Source: an uncultured Arenicella sp. (GTDB taxonomy: Bacteria > Pseudomonadota > Gammaproteobacteria > Arenicellales > Arenicellaceae). Taken from it: DNA of 64,000 bases. The translations under genes and the position numbers were made by a program. This document shows, in pieces, positions 56,101-63,901 of this stretch; the first letter of the stretch is position 1; each line of letters opens with the position of its first letter. The DNA lies in the NCBI GenBank assembly GCA_947499305.1, contig CANMNN010000009.1, forward strand, positions 1 to 64,000, given 5' to 3'. The notes beneath the pieces are model-generated. The model was given only the letters and a program-made list of their open reading frames with translations, was not told the origin of the DNA and did not search any database.

Positions 56101-56430
56101 TCATTTCAAAATAGTGTTCAGTGCGGTCTCAACTTCGTGCCAATCTTCACTAACTTGCCTTAGTGTCGATTTGCCCACAGCGGACAATTGGTAAAAGCGT
56201 TTTTTTCGACTACCTTCTTCACGCCACTCGCTCTCTAGCAGGCCCTGTTTTTCTAATCGACGGATAAGCGGGTACAGCGTGCCTTCGTCGATATCCAATC
56301 CTTTGGAGGCTAAGTTTTTCCTAAGCGAATAACCGTAATGTTCTTCACGGAGCTCGGCTAATACAGCCAGCACAAGCACGCCGCGTCGGAGCTCGAGTTT
56401 CATTTTCTTAGAGTGTTCGTTGTGTTCCAT
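56101..56430 (-). CDS. PadR-family transcriptional regulator
   Basis: 109 residues. Winged helix with LRRGVLVLAVLAELREEHYGYSLRKNLASKGLDIDEGTLYPLIRRLEKQGLLESEWREEGSRKKRFYQLSAVGKSTL (in pieces), where YGYSL and GTLYPLIRRLE are the family signatures. It is the first gene of a PadR-HAAS operon and probably represses it through the inverted repeat at 56442-56486. Confidence 0.92.
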   Translation of the reverse strand: MEHNEHSKKMKLELRRGVLVLAVLAELREEHYGYSLRKNLASKGLDIDEGTLYPLIRRLEKQGLLESEWREEGSRKKRFYQLSAVGKSTLRQVSEDWHEVETALNTILK

Positions 56431-56441
56431 AATCTGCTTTT

Positions 56442-56486
56442 ACTGTGTGCCGCATAGTATATGTTGTACACTGTATGTCACACAGT
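56442..56486. promoter_or_regulatory. Candidate PadR operator and promoter region
   Basis: ACTGTGTG (56442-56449) and CACACAGT (56479-56486) form a perfect inverted repeat separated by 29 bp. Between them lie further ACTGTATGT/TGTACA-like half-sites and AT-rich stretches suitable for a -10 element. Position 12-56 bp upstream of padR fits autoregulation. Confidence 0.55.
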
Positions 56487-56728
56487 ATTGGGAGTCAAAT
56501 GAATTTTGGCGATATTTTTAGAAGCTTTTTCGGCAGACGTGCCTGTTCTCGAGTTGCATCCCTGTGGTGATTTCTAGTTTTAGATTAAGAAATATGAGGA
56601 GCTCGAGCCTAGTTGAAATAGTGCGGAAGAATTGAAACTTGATTTGCGAATAGCGCGTTTTATGTAAAGACGCCTTCAATGGATTTAACAGAGAAGGCGT
56701 CGTATCAGAACATAGTTACACTGAAAGC

Positions 56729-57187
56729 TTATAGTTTGGACGCAGCTACATTTTTGATGTTTGGCCATTTTTTATCGGCTTTTTTGATGTTTCCAGGAAT
56801 ATCTTTTACCCAAATCGACTTAATACTGTTGTCTAGGTTTAGGTATAGCTGTCCATCAACGATTTCCCATACTGTTGGGTCGGCGATGAACTTCTTTCCA
56901 ACCGATGCCCCGTATGCGCAGTAGCCGCCGTAGGCTGGTAAATATTTCTCTATGTTTTTAGAAAACTTTTTTGCGTTGTCTTTACTGGAAAATAGATAAT
57001 TAACACCTTTGTGCTGGACCACGTGATTGCCGTTTCCCTGTAGCGGCTTTTTACTTGTTTGGTAGCTTACCAGGTCATAGCCTCCAACGCCTACGACACT
57101 GTCTTCTTCAATGGCCGAAGCGAAGCTTGATACACCTAAGAGGATTGCACTGCTAAGGCTTACTAACGTTGATTTGATGATATTCAT
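56729..57187 (-). CDS. Exported YHS-domain protein
   Basis: 152 residues with a signal peptide (residues 1-25, GVSSFASA). The YHS domain is shown by GVGGYDLVSYQTSKKPLQGN, YLFSSKDNAKKFSKNIEKYLPAYGGYCAYGASVGKKF and the C-terminal KDIPGNIKKADKKWP. YHS domains are thought to bind metals; stand-alone exported ones are of unknown role. A 16-bp repeat in three copies lies in the leader of the gene (57201-57247). It follows the MAPEG gene on the same strand. Confidence 0.88.
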   Translation of the reverse strand: MNIIKSTLVSLSSAILLGVSSFASAIEEDSVVGVGGYDLVSYQTSKKPLQGNGNHVVQHKGVNYLFSSKDNAKKFSKNIEKYLPAYGGYCAYGASVGKKFIADPTVWEIVDGQLYLNLDNSIKSIWVKDIPGNIKKADKKWPNIKNVAASKL

Positions 57188-57200
57188 AATAATGTTCTCG

Positions 57201-57247
57201 TTGTTGAAAAATTAAGTTGTTGAAAAATTAAGTTGTTGAAAAATTAA
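57201..57247. repeat. Three tandem copies of a 16-bp unit
   Basis: Unit TTGTTGAAAAATTAAG at 57201-57216 and 57217-57232, with a third copy at 57233-57247 differing only at the end. It fills most of the 85-bp gap between the MAPEG stop and the YHS start, and on the minus strand lies in the YHS 5' leader. Confidence 0.95.
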
Positions 57248-57272
57248 TAGGATAAAGAATCGTGCTCGAACC

Positions 57273-57689
57273 CTAGCCAAGCGCGGTTGCGGCAATTGCA
57301 AGTATTGCAAACCATGAAATTAAGTAGACTGGGGTTCTCAAGAAAGGAAGCCCTGCGATGTAAACGATCGCATGGCCGACTCGAGCCCAAAAGAAAACCG
57401 CGCTCCAGGATGCAATGGCTGCAATGGTTTGTGTTGAATCAGCTGCTAAAAAACTTGCTCCGAGTACAGTGGCAATAAACGCGGGCATGGTTTCAACCAT
57501 ATTTAAATGTGCGCGTTGAGCACGCTCGGCCCAGAGCGGTTGCTCAGGTGTCTTTTTAGGAAATTCAGCTGGGTAGTTGTTGATGAATGTAATCGGTCCC
57601 CAGACAAACAGGCGAGCCACAATATAGGGGGTCCACAGCAGTAAGGTAAGTACTCCGCTAAGTAGTAGATATAGATAAATGTCGTTCAT
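57273..57689 (-). CDS. MAPEG-family membrane protein
   Basis: 138 residues with four membrane helices. The family signature is in helix 2 and the preceding loop: AERAQRAHLNMVETMPAFIA, followed by FFWARVGHAIVYIAGLPFLRTPVYLIS. MAPEG proteins are glutathione-dependent in eukaryotes; the role of bacterial members is unclear. It is divergent from an AraC regulator (TTG start at 57870), a possible regulator, and upstream of the YHS gene. Confidence 0.9.
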   Translation of the reverse strand: MNDIYLYLLLSGVLTLLLWTPYIVARLFVWGPITFINNYPAEFPKKTPEQPLWAERAQRAHLNMVETMPAFIATVLGASFLAADSTQTIAAIASWSAVFFWARVGHAIVYIAGLPFLRTPVYLISWFAILAIAATALG

Positions 57690-57869
57690 AATTTGCTCTT
57701 AGTGATTGTGTTTTGAGAGCATGTATTATTGTGAATGTCTATTCGGCCGGCGATGTTTAGGCCTCCGCAATTATTGTCCATTCATCCAGAATTACTTATT
57801 CTTTCTGGTTAAATGGAGAGTGTGAGCGTTATAATTTCTTCTTTAATGCAGAATGTATGGAGGGTTGGC

Positions 57870-58799
57870 TTGGATACTTTAAGTGAGATACTCGGTTCGC
57901 TACACTTCAATGGAAGCTTTTACTTTGCTACGAGTTTCCATAGTCCCTGGAGCGTAGAGGTGCCGAACTACAAAAATGTAGCGCGATTTCATTATGTCAG
58001 TCAGGGAGCTTGCTGGGTGCGTATCAAGGGCGTGGCGGCACCGCTGTTGCTCTCATCTGGAGACATTATTGTGATTCCTCACGGTGCAGAACACATCCTT
58101 AGTGACGCCCCTGATCGTGCACCAATAAGTTTGGATGCTGCGTTTTCACAAACAGAATACAGTGGTACAGGTGTGTTTCGGATTGGGGAGGGTGACGACT
58201 CTCACGGGACAAAACTAGTGTGTGGTCACTTTGAATTCTCAGAGACCTTTAAACATCCGTTGATCACTCATTTGCCAGACCATATAGTTAAAAAAGAAGG
58301 CGATGGTATTGATTTTTCATGGATGAAAGACACTCTAAAGCTTCTTTCGCATACCGCGACGAAACAATACGATGGAAGTGCCGCCATCATAAAGCGGCTA
58401 TCAGAGGTGATCTTTATTCAAATGGTTCGGTATTGGAGCGCAGAGATCAACGCTGATAAAGGGTTCATTGCGGCACTAAACGATCAATATTTATCAAATG
58501 GTCTACGTGCTTTTCATAGCAATTTTGCCGATAGTTGGACTGTAGACAGATTGGCTCGAGAGTCGAGTATGTCGCGTTCCCTGTTTGCTGAAAAATTCAA
58601 AAGGTATTTGGAAGTCTCGCCAATGCAGTATGTAACAAATTGGCGTATGCAAGTTGCCCGCCAAATGCTCACCGAGTCAACATTGTCGTTGGACAATATT
58701 GCCATCAAGGTTGGTTACGAATCTGCGCCGGCTTTTAGTAAGGCATTTAAGCGCTTGTTTGATTGCACTCCTGGTGAGTATCGAAAAATTGTTACTTAG
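57870..58799 (+). CDS. AraC-family regulator with cupin domain, TTG start
   Basis: 309 residues from TTG at 57870, chosen because GGAGGG lies five bases upstream and the protein then starts with the usual (M)DTLSEILGSLHFNGSF of this subfamily; an ATG 57 bp upstream has no such site. N-terminal cupin (SGDIIVIPHGAEHIL) and C-terminal double helix-turn-helix (WTVDRLARESSMSRSLFAEKFKRYLEVSPMQYVTNWRMQVARQML, then IAIKVGYESAPAFSKAFKRLFDCTPGEYR). Likely target: the divergent MAPEG gene. Confidence 0.88.
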   Translation: MDTLSEILGSLHFNGSFYFATSFHSPWSVEVPNYKNVARFHYVSQGACWVRIKGVAAPLLLSSGDIIVIPHGAEHILSDAPDRAPISLDAAFSQTEYSGTGVFRIGEGDDSHGTKLVCGHFEFSETFKHPLITHLPDHIVKKEGDGIDFSWMKDTLKLLSHTATKQYDGSAAIIKRLSEVIFIQMVRYWSAEINADKGFIAALNDQYLSNGLRAFHSNFADSWTVDRLARESSMSRSLFAEKFKRYLEVSPMQYVTNWRMQVARQMLTESTLSLDNIAIKVGYESAPAFSKAFKRLFDCTPGEYRKIVT

Positions 58800-58821
58800 T
58801 TTTAAAAAAGGGTCAGAATCT

Positions 58822-59415
58822 ATGAATTCTCAAGTCGCTGATACAGAAACTCTCCTTAGCAAGATACGTGCGTGTCAGCATTGCGAGGCCAATTTGCCCC
58901 ATGGTGTTAGGCCTGTATTGCAGCTCGGCAAGGAGGCTAAAGTACTAATCGCTGGCCAAGCGCCGGGCATTAAGGTGCACGCGAGTGGAGTGCCGTTTGA
59001 CGATGCCAGCGGAGAGCGATTACGAGATTGGATGGGCGTGGGAAAAAACACTTTTTACGACGCCTCCAAAATAGGAATTTTACCCATGGGCTTCTGTTAC
59101 CCCGGTACTGGAAAATCTGGAGATCTTCCTCCAAGAAAGGAATGCGCCGATTTATGGCGTCGCGATGCACTAGCTGCAATGCCAAACATAGAATTAGTAT
59201 TGGTGATAGGTAAGTACGCGATCGATTGGCACCTTCCCGATGCTCGAAAAAACAACCTCACTGATACTGTGAAAGCTTGGCGCGCACATTGGCCCAACCA
59301 TCTTCCTATGCCTCACCCCAGCCCCAGAAACAATATTTGGCTGAAGAAAAACGATTGGTTTGAGAGCGACGTTTTGCCTTCGTTAAAGTCTCGAATTCAG
59401 GAGTTGATTTCTTAG
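58822..59415 (+). CDS. Uracil-DNA glycosylase-family protein
   Basis: 197 residues from the ATG at 58822, with an AAGGG upstream; the frame is open further upstream only because it runs inside the AraC gene. Motifs: N-terminal CQHC, motif 1 IAGQAPGIKVHASGVPFDDASGERLRDWMG, middle MGFCYPGTGKSGDLPPRKEC, and motif 2 MPHPSPRNN. This is a uracil-DNA glycosylase superfamily branch near families 4/5; whether it cuts uracil is not proven. The catalytic acid of motif 1 is replaced (GQAPG). It starts 22 bp after the AraC gene. Confidence 0.85.
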   Translation: MNSQVADTETLLSKIRACQHCEANLPHGVRPVLQLGKEAKVLIAGQAPGIKVHASGVPFDDASGERLRDWMGVGKNTFYDASKIGILPMGFCYPGTGKSGDLPPRKECADLWRRDALAAMPNIELVLVIGKYAIDWHLPDARKNNLTDTVKAWRAHWPNHLPMPHPSPRNNIWLKKNDWFESDVLPSLKSRIQELIS

Positions 59416-59604
59416 TCTAGCCCTTTGTTTGCTTGATGAAGCATATAGGTATCGCGCTTTGAGCAATAAGCTTCTTTGCAGTCAAAATAAAGAACCCGTG
59501 TTATCAATACGACTGAATTCACGTAAAAACGTAATTTTGCACCTTGAAGCGTATGCCGTTCCCTGTTTCTATCGGTTTGATTAAAATAATAATAAAACTC
59601 AGCT

Positions 59605-60762
59605 ATGGCTCACGACTCCATTCTCTTTAATCTGCATGACTTGACTCTCCTATCAGCGGTTAGCCAGTACTTATTGCTTAGCGTATTTCTATTGTTAACT
59701 AAGAAATCAGGCGACAAGAGCACGGTATTTTTGGTCGCAATTTTGTTGTTTAACGCGCTTCAATCGGCGGACGTTTTTATGATTTGGAGCGAACCGATTA
59801 GAAATTTTGTGTTGGATTGGCAGCCTAATATGTTGTTCTGGGGCGGGCTTGGTTTCTGGCTCCATGGGCCTCTATTGTATTGGTATGTTTCGAGTGTGCT
59901 TTATCGAAATTTTAGGTTTCGCCCGATTCAATTAATTCATTTGGTACCAGCGGCCGTCGTCTTCTTCTTACTATACTCGAATTATTATTCTCACACTCAT
60001 ACCGAGCAGCTTGAACTGATGAAGGACATGGGCTTTATGCTAGGCGTATTGATGAACGACTTGGTTAGGTATCGTTATCTTAGCGTTATTGGCTATGGCA
60101 TTTGGTGTTTGGTGATGCTGTATCGATACCGTTCGGAAGTTCGCCAACAATACGCTGGTTGCAGCGCGAGTGAGCGAAAGTGGCTTCGATGGGTTGTGGT
60201 GGGTATGGTGTCGATTTCGTCTTGGAACCTATTTGTGCATCAGGTTGGAATCAATATGAGTGATAACGCGTCAAACATCATGGGCCTAGTGGGCAATTAT
60301 CTGACGTTCATTTTCGTCAATTCTTTGGTGTTTTTGAGTATTCGATATGCTGGTTTATTCGAGGGTCTATCACCGAGTTCGCCAGAAGCAGTGCCTGAAG
60401 AGCATAGTAAGAAGAAGACGTTTAGTTCTGAGCAAATAAGCCGAATTGAAAATCACATGAATAAAGCAAAGCCGTATTTGGTTAATGATATTCATATCGA
60501 TCAGCTTGCTAAGCAGGTTTCAATTCCCTCGAGGACCTTGTCGAATATTATTAATCATCATTTCGAGATGAACTTTTTCGAATTTATTAATACTTATAGA
60601 ATTACCGAGGCTAAGCGTTTGCTTAGCGAAGCAGAGCATTCATCGAAAACGGTGCTGGAGATAATTCACGAAACAGGCTTTGGATCTAAATCGAGTTTCA
60701 ACTCGATATTCAAACAGTATGTTGGCATGACTCCTTCTGAATATCGAAAGTCGGTGGCTTGA
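59605..60762 (+). CDS. AraC-family regulator with N-terminal membrane domain, second copy
   Basis: 385 residues. Seven hydrophobic helices fill residues about 12-250, followed by a linker (SPEAVPEEHSKKKTF) and the C-terminal helix-turn-helix pair (IDQLAKQVSIPSRTLSNIINHHFEMNFFEFINTYRITEAKRLL and VLEIIHETGFGSKSSFNSIFKQYVGMTPSEYR). Same design as the protein at 33619-34791. Targets unknown. Confidence 0.88.
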   Translation: MAHDSILFNLHDLTLLSAVSQYLLLSVFLLLTKKSGDKSTVFLVAILLFNALQSADVFMIWSEPIRNFVLDWQPNMLFWGGLGFWLHGPLLYWYVSSVLYRNFRFRPIQLIHLVPAAVVFFLLYSNYYSHTHTEQLELMKDMGFMLGVLMNDLVRYRYLSVIGYGIWCLVMLYRYRSEVRQQYAGCSASERKWLRWVVVGMVSISSWNLFVHQVGINMSDNASNIMGLVGNYLTFIFVNSLVFLSIRYAGLFEGLSPSSPEAVPEEHSKKKTFSSEQISRIENHMNKAKPYLVNDIHIDQLAKQVSIPSRTLSNIINHHFEMNFFEFINTYRITEAKRLLSEAEHSSKTVLEIIHETGFGSKSSFNSIFKQYVGMTPSEYRKSVA

Positions 60763-60782
60763 TAAATAAAGATACAGTTTAC

Positions 60783-60822
60783 TGGCCGTCGACTCAAAAT
60801 GGCCGTCGACTCAAAATGGCCG
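60783..60822. repeat. 17-bp direct repeat with hairpin potential
   Basis: TGGCCGTCGACTCAAAA occurs twice in tandem (60783-60799, 60800-60816), followed by TGGCCG. With the next bases GACGGC it can fold GCCGTC/GACGGC hairpins, so it may end transcription of the AraC gene. Confidence 0.7.
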
Positions 60823-60844
60823 ACGGCGCGTAATCTAAACCTTG

Positions 60845-61080
60845 TTATTGAGCGCTAATGGTGACGTCATCGATGATGATGTCCACTCCCGCATCAGGGC
60901 CTTCAAAGTAGAAGCGTTGGAGTGTCGCCGTACACGATGTCAAAATTACTGAGCCATTTATTTCGCTCCAGGGCGAGGGCCTTAAGCCTTGGGTTTTATG
61001 AGAAGGGCTTCTTGTGCTCTCTACGCTTTTAGGATGCGTTCTCTTCTATCACTTGCCAGCTGCTCAGCGCAATTTTGTCA
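60845..61080 (-). pseudogene. Remnant of a carbohydrate-binding-module gene
   Basis: On the minus strand, the frame ending at the TAA 60847-60845 reads ...ATLQRFYFEGPDAGVDIIIDDVTISAQ (in pieces), which is the C-terminal pattern of CBM4/9/22-type carbohydrate-binding modules (xFEGP.AGVD.yvDdV). Upstream in this frame stop codons appear soon (TGA TAG near 61047-61052), while another frame reads LSSWQVIEENAS. There is no start codon or complete domain. I take it as the decayed end of an exported polysaccharide-binding enzyme gene. Confidence 0.5.
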
Positions 61081-61084
61081 GTAA

Positions 61085-61450
61085 TTATTTAGTGTTTAAA
61101 AGTCTTTTGGTGCGTTGGTGTTGATACCACCATAGCCACACACTGTACACTTGTCTTGCGAACCAGTGAACAACCGGCCACTGTAGTATAGAGGCAACTT
61201 TTGCCCATTTTGTGTGCTTCCAAGCGGCGACATTGGCATCCAAACCTATCAGTACATCACCGTTACTCCTGAATAGATGGAGTTCTGAAAAGAGGCGATT
61301 TTTATCAACGGGTAGATGCTCGGCACGATTGATATCTATCAGCTCAATGCGCTCATCTGTGTGCTCGGCGAGGCGCTTTATTTCAGCGCTGCAAATTGGG
61401 CATTCGCCGTCGTAATATAGAGTGTCTTTATCTGGAGTTTCGGGTGCCAT
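61085..61450 (-). CDS. DCC1-like thiol-disulfide oxidoreductase (DUF393)
   Basis: 121 residues from the ATG at 61450. Begins with the DxxCxxC signature TLYYDGECPICSAEIKRL, where both cysteines of CPIC are kept, and continues with the family's IELIDINRAE and LFSELHLFRSNGDVLIG. The C-terminus is a hydrophobic, Trp-rich amphipathic stretch. Redox role likely; partner unknown. Stands between the CBM remnant and lpxO. Confidence 0.85.
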   Translation of the reverse strand: MAPETPDKDTLYYDGECPICSAEIKRLAEHTDERIELIDINRAEHLPVDKNRLFSELHLFRSNGDVLIGLDANVAAWKHTKWAKVASILQWPVVHWFARQVYSVWLWWYQHQRTKRLLNTK

Positions 61451-61575
61451 TAATTTTGCCAAGAAAAGTACTTGCAAGAACCATTATACTCTGGTGAATT
61501 TACACCCTTCACGTTCACAATAGAGCGTAAGTAAGAGTGAGTGCGCGAGGGTGAATTTAGGTAGAAAAGCTATCT

Positions 61576-62541
61576 TTAGACAAGCCACATAACAAACTTA
61601 ATTGCCGACCAAATCAGCGCGCCCAGAATTAAAAACAAGCTGCCATTAACCGTATACTTCAAAGCCTTGTAGGCAGGTAAATTAGTTTCTTTTAGGCGCT
61701 TAGATTTATCCAGCAATGGGACAAGTGTGCTGAATGTTTTATTTGCGAAACCGCGTTTATCTTCATCTGTGTTAGGCACAACGGTGGCGCGCATGAGCAA
61801 CTTATATGGCCAGTTTAAAAGCCGCCCAATTGGCGACATTGGGCGCTCGATATCGCACATTAATATCAATCTAGATTTATCGGCATCGTTATGTGCAAAG
61901 TGTAGATAGGTGACATCGAATAACAATGGCTCGCCATCGCGCCATGAATACGTTTGGTCATCAACGCTAATATAGCAGCGATCATCGTTGGGCGTATCTA
62001 GGCCCAAGTGGTATCGCAAAGAGCATGCCACAGGGTCGAGATGACGAGTAAGCTGGCCGCCGGGCGGTAGCACCGAAAACATGGCGCCATTGACCTGAGG
62101 TATCTTGCTTAATAGTTCAACCGTTTTTGGGCAGGTACGTTTGGCCGATTCATGCGTATAGCCATACCAATTCACGTAGAATTTGGTCCAGCCATATTTG
62201 TAGAAGGTGCGAAAGCCAATGTCGTAGTACGAAGCTGAGTCCTTGTCGGTGATTTGATCGAAACCGCCCTCCGCCATTAATTCTAAGGCTTCACGGCGAA
62301 TGATTTCCCAGTTTTCTTCAAGCTCTTTGAGCTCAGGGAATTGCGACATATCCATAATCGCAGGCCGAGCTTTTGGCGCAGTAAAAAGGTAAAGCAAGCA
62401 GTTAAATGGCGTAAAGATTGGCCAGCCCTTGCGAATATACTCTCCAAAACCATCCCATCGAGCTTGGCCTCGATAGGCATAAGCGTAGGTAAGCGATCCA
62501 ATGCAAAAGGCTGCGATGGCGATCATGATAATTGTGGTCAT
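61576..62541 (-). CDS. lpxO: LpxO-like lipid A hydroxylase (aspartyl/asparaginyl beta-hydroxylase family)
   Basis: 321 residues, near the usual LpxO length. An N-terminal membrane helix (residues 3-22) and a C-terminal one flank the Fe(II)/2-oxoglutarate domain with His167 and Asp169 (RHLDP), His217 (HFAHN) and Arg224 (KSRLIL) for iron and 2-oxoglutarate. LpxO hydroxylates the secondary acyl chain of lipid A at the inner membrane. The sequence WYGYTHESAKRTCPKT is typical of LpxO. Divergent from the TauD-like gene at 62811. Confidence 0.88.
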   Translation of the reverse strand: MTTIIMIAIAAFCIGSLTYAYAYRGQARWDGFGEYIRKGWPIFTPFNCLLYLFTAPKARPAIMDMSQFPELKELEENWEIIRREALELMAEGGFDQITDKDSASYYDIGFRTFYKYGWTKFYVNWYGYTHESAKRTCPKTVELLSKIPQVNGAMFSVLPPGGQLTRHLDPVACSLRYHLGLDTPNDDRCYISVDDQTYSWRDGEPLLFDVTYLHFAHNDADKSRLILMCDIERPMSPIGRLLNWPYKLLMRATVVPNTDEDKRGFANKTFSTLVPLLDKSKRLKETNLPAYKALKYTVNGSLFLILGALIWSAIKFVMWLV

Positions 62542-62810
62542 AGTATGCGGCTCAGTAATAGCTAGCGGTGCATCGAGCGATGCCTAATAATCTGAGAGCG
62601 AATATATCCTAAATTCAACTGTTTCCACAGTGTCTGAGCGCTTAAGTGCTCTAAAGCTCGACCAATTTTGGCATATTTTGGCAAATTTGCTGTGGGCTCG
62701 CCTGCCTGATAGTCTTTAGACATAATGTTAAGCAAATTGTCTGAATGTGTTGATTGAGCGTCAATGACGGCGTTAGTAAACTTGGCAAGTACCCTATTCA
62801 GGAGAGACCT

Positions 62811-63863
62811 ATGTTAGCTGTAACCGATAGACGACTGCAGATTAATGAATTGGCAGCCGATAGTATTAACCAAAGCAGTTTTATAAGCGTGCTCGAAGGG
62901 CAGAGCGAATCAACTTTTAGCGATGTTATTGCTGACTCAACGTTTAAAGATCAGCTTAAAACTCGCTTGAGTGAGTCTGGTGCGGTGCTATTACGGTCGA
63001 TGCCTATCGCTGATACCGCTGAGGCGGAGCAATTGCTGCTGGAGTTGGGAGTGAAGTTTGATGATCAATATCTGGGTGGCGCCAGCCCTAGAAGCCCATT
63101 GAGTGAGCACTTTTTCACGTCGACCGAAGCACCAGCGCCTTATGTTATCTCCTTTCATACTGAAATGTGCTATCTGAAGCAGCGTCCAGGCAAAATTTTC
63201 TTCTACTGCATCACCGAACCGAGCACCTATGGCGAGACTTCAGTATTTGATTGCGCTGAGATTTTTCAACAACTGCCCTCTGAGCTGCAAGATAAAATCG
63301 AAGAGCATGGCATGATTTATCAGCGCTATTTTGTTGAGAAGAAAGCTCGGTTCTTTAATGTGTACAAAACCTGGATGGATTCGCTTCAGGCTAGCACCCG
63401 TGACGAGGCTGAAGCCGCTTGCCGTCAGCAAGGTATGGATTTCGAATGGCAAGCCAATGGCGGCTTGGTCACCCGCGCCAAGATGCCCGGAATGATCGTC
63501 GATCCTGTGTCTGGAAAAAAGTGTATCAGCCTTACGCTCTATAACGGTGAGTCGGCTCCCTACGATATGTTTAAATTCAAGCAGCGCATAAACCCCGTTT
63601 CGCGCTTCGGATTAACTAGCCTTGTGCGCTCGCAATACGCCAAGAAAAATGTGTTTATGAAAACGCTTTGGGGAGATGGGTCGGATATAACGGTTGATGA
63701 AACTCGCACTTTAATCGACACCGCTTGGGAATGTTCGACTATGTTTAAGTGGAAGCAGGGTGATTTGCTAATATTAGATAATATTCGTGCCGGACACGGT
63801 CGCTTGAACGTGGTTAAACCGCGTAAAATAGCGGCTGCGCTGGGCGACCCATACTCGCTTTAG
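62811..63863 (+). CDS. TauD/SyrP-like Fe(II)/2-oxoglutarate dioxygenase
   Basis: 350 residues from the ATG at 62811, with GGAG six bases upstream; a TTG 57 bp earlier lacks such a site. Iron ligands His116 and Glu118 (FHTEM) and His329 (AGHGRL), with Arg338 for 2-oxoglutarate. The HTE instead of HxD and the TYGETSVFDCAEIFQQLP segment are typical of the SyrP/clavaminate-synthase-like branch, which hydroxylates amino acids or peptides, often in secondary metabolism. A nitroreductase-like gene begins 38 bp downstream. Confidence 0.87.
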   Translation: MLAVTDRRLQINELAADSINQSSFISVLEGQSESTFSDVIADSTFKDQLKTRLSESGAVLLRSMPIADTAEAEQLLLELGVKFDDQYLGGASPRSPLSEHFFTSTEAPAPYVISFHTEMCYLKQRPGKIFFYCITEPSTYGETSVFDCAEIFQQLPSELQDKIEEHGMIYQRYFVEKKARFFNVYKTWMDSLQASTRDEAEAACRQQGMDFEWQANGGLVTRAKMPGMIVDPVSGKKCISLTLYNGESAPYDMFKFKQRINPVSRFGLTSLVRSQYAKKNVFMKTLWGDGSDITVDETRTLIDTAWECSTMFKWKQGDLLILDNIRAGHGRLNVVKPRKIAAALGDPYSL

Positions 63864-63901
63864 CTAAAGCCTCGTACAACAAACCAAATTAACATTACAT
63901 C

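Noticed and set aside
58654..58821. N-terminal extension of the uracil-DNA glycosylase frame
   Set aside because: The upstream 168 bp code for the end of the AraC protein in another frame; the domain starts at 58822.
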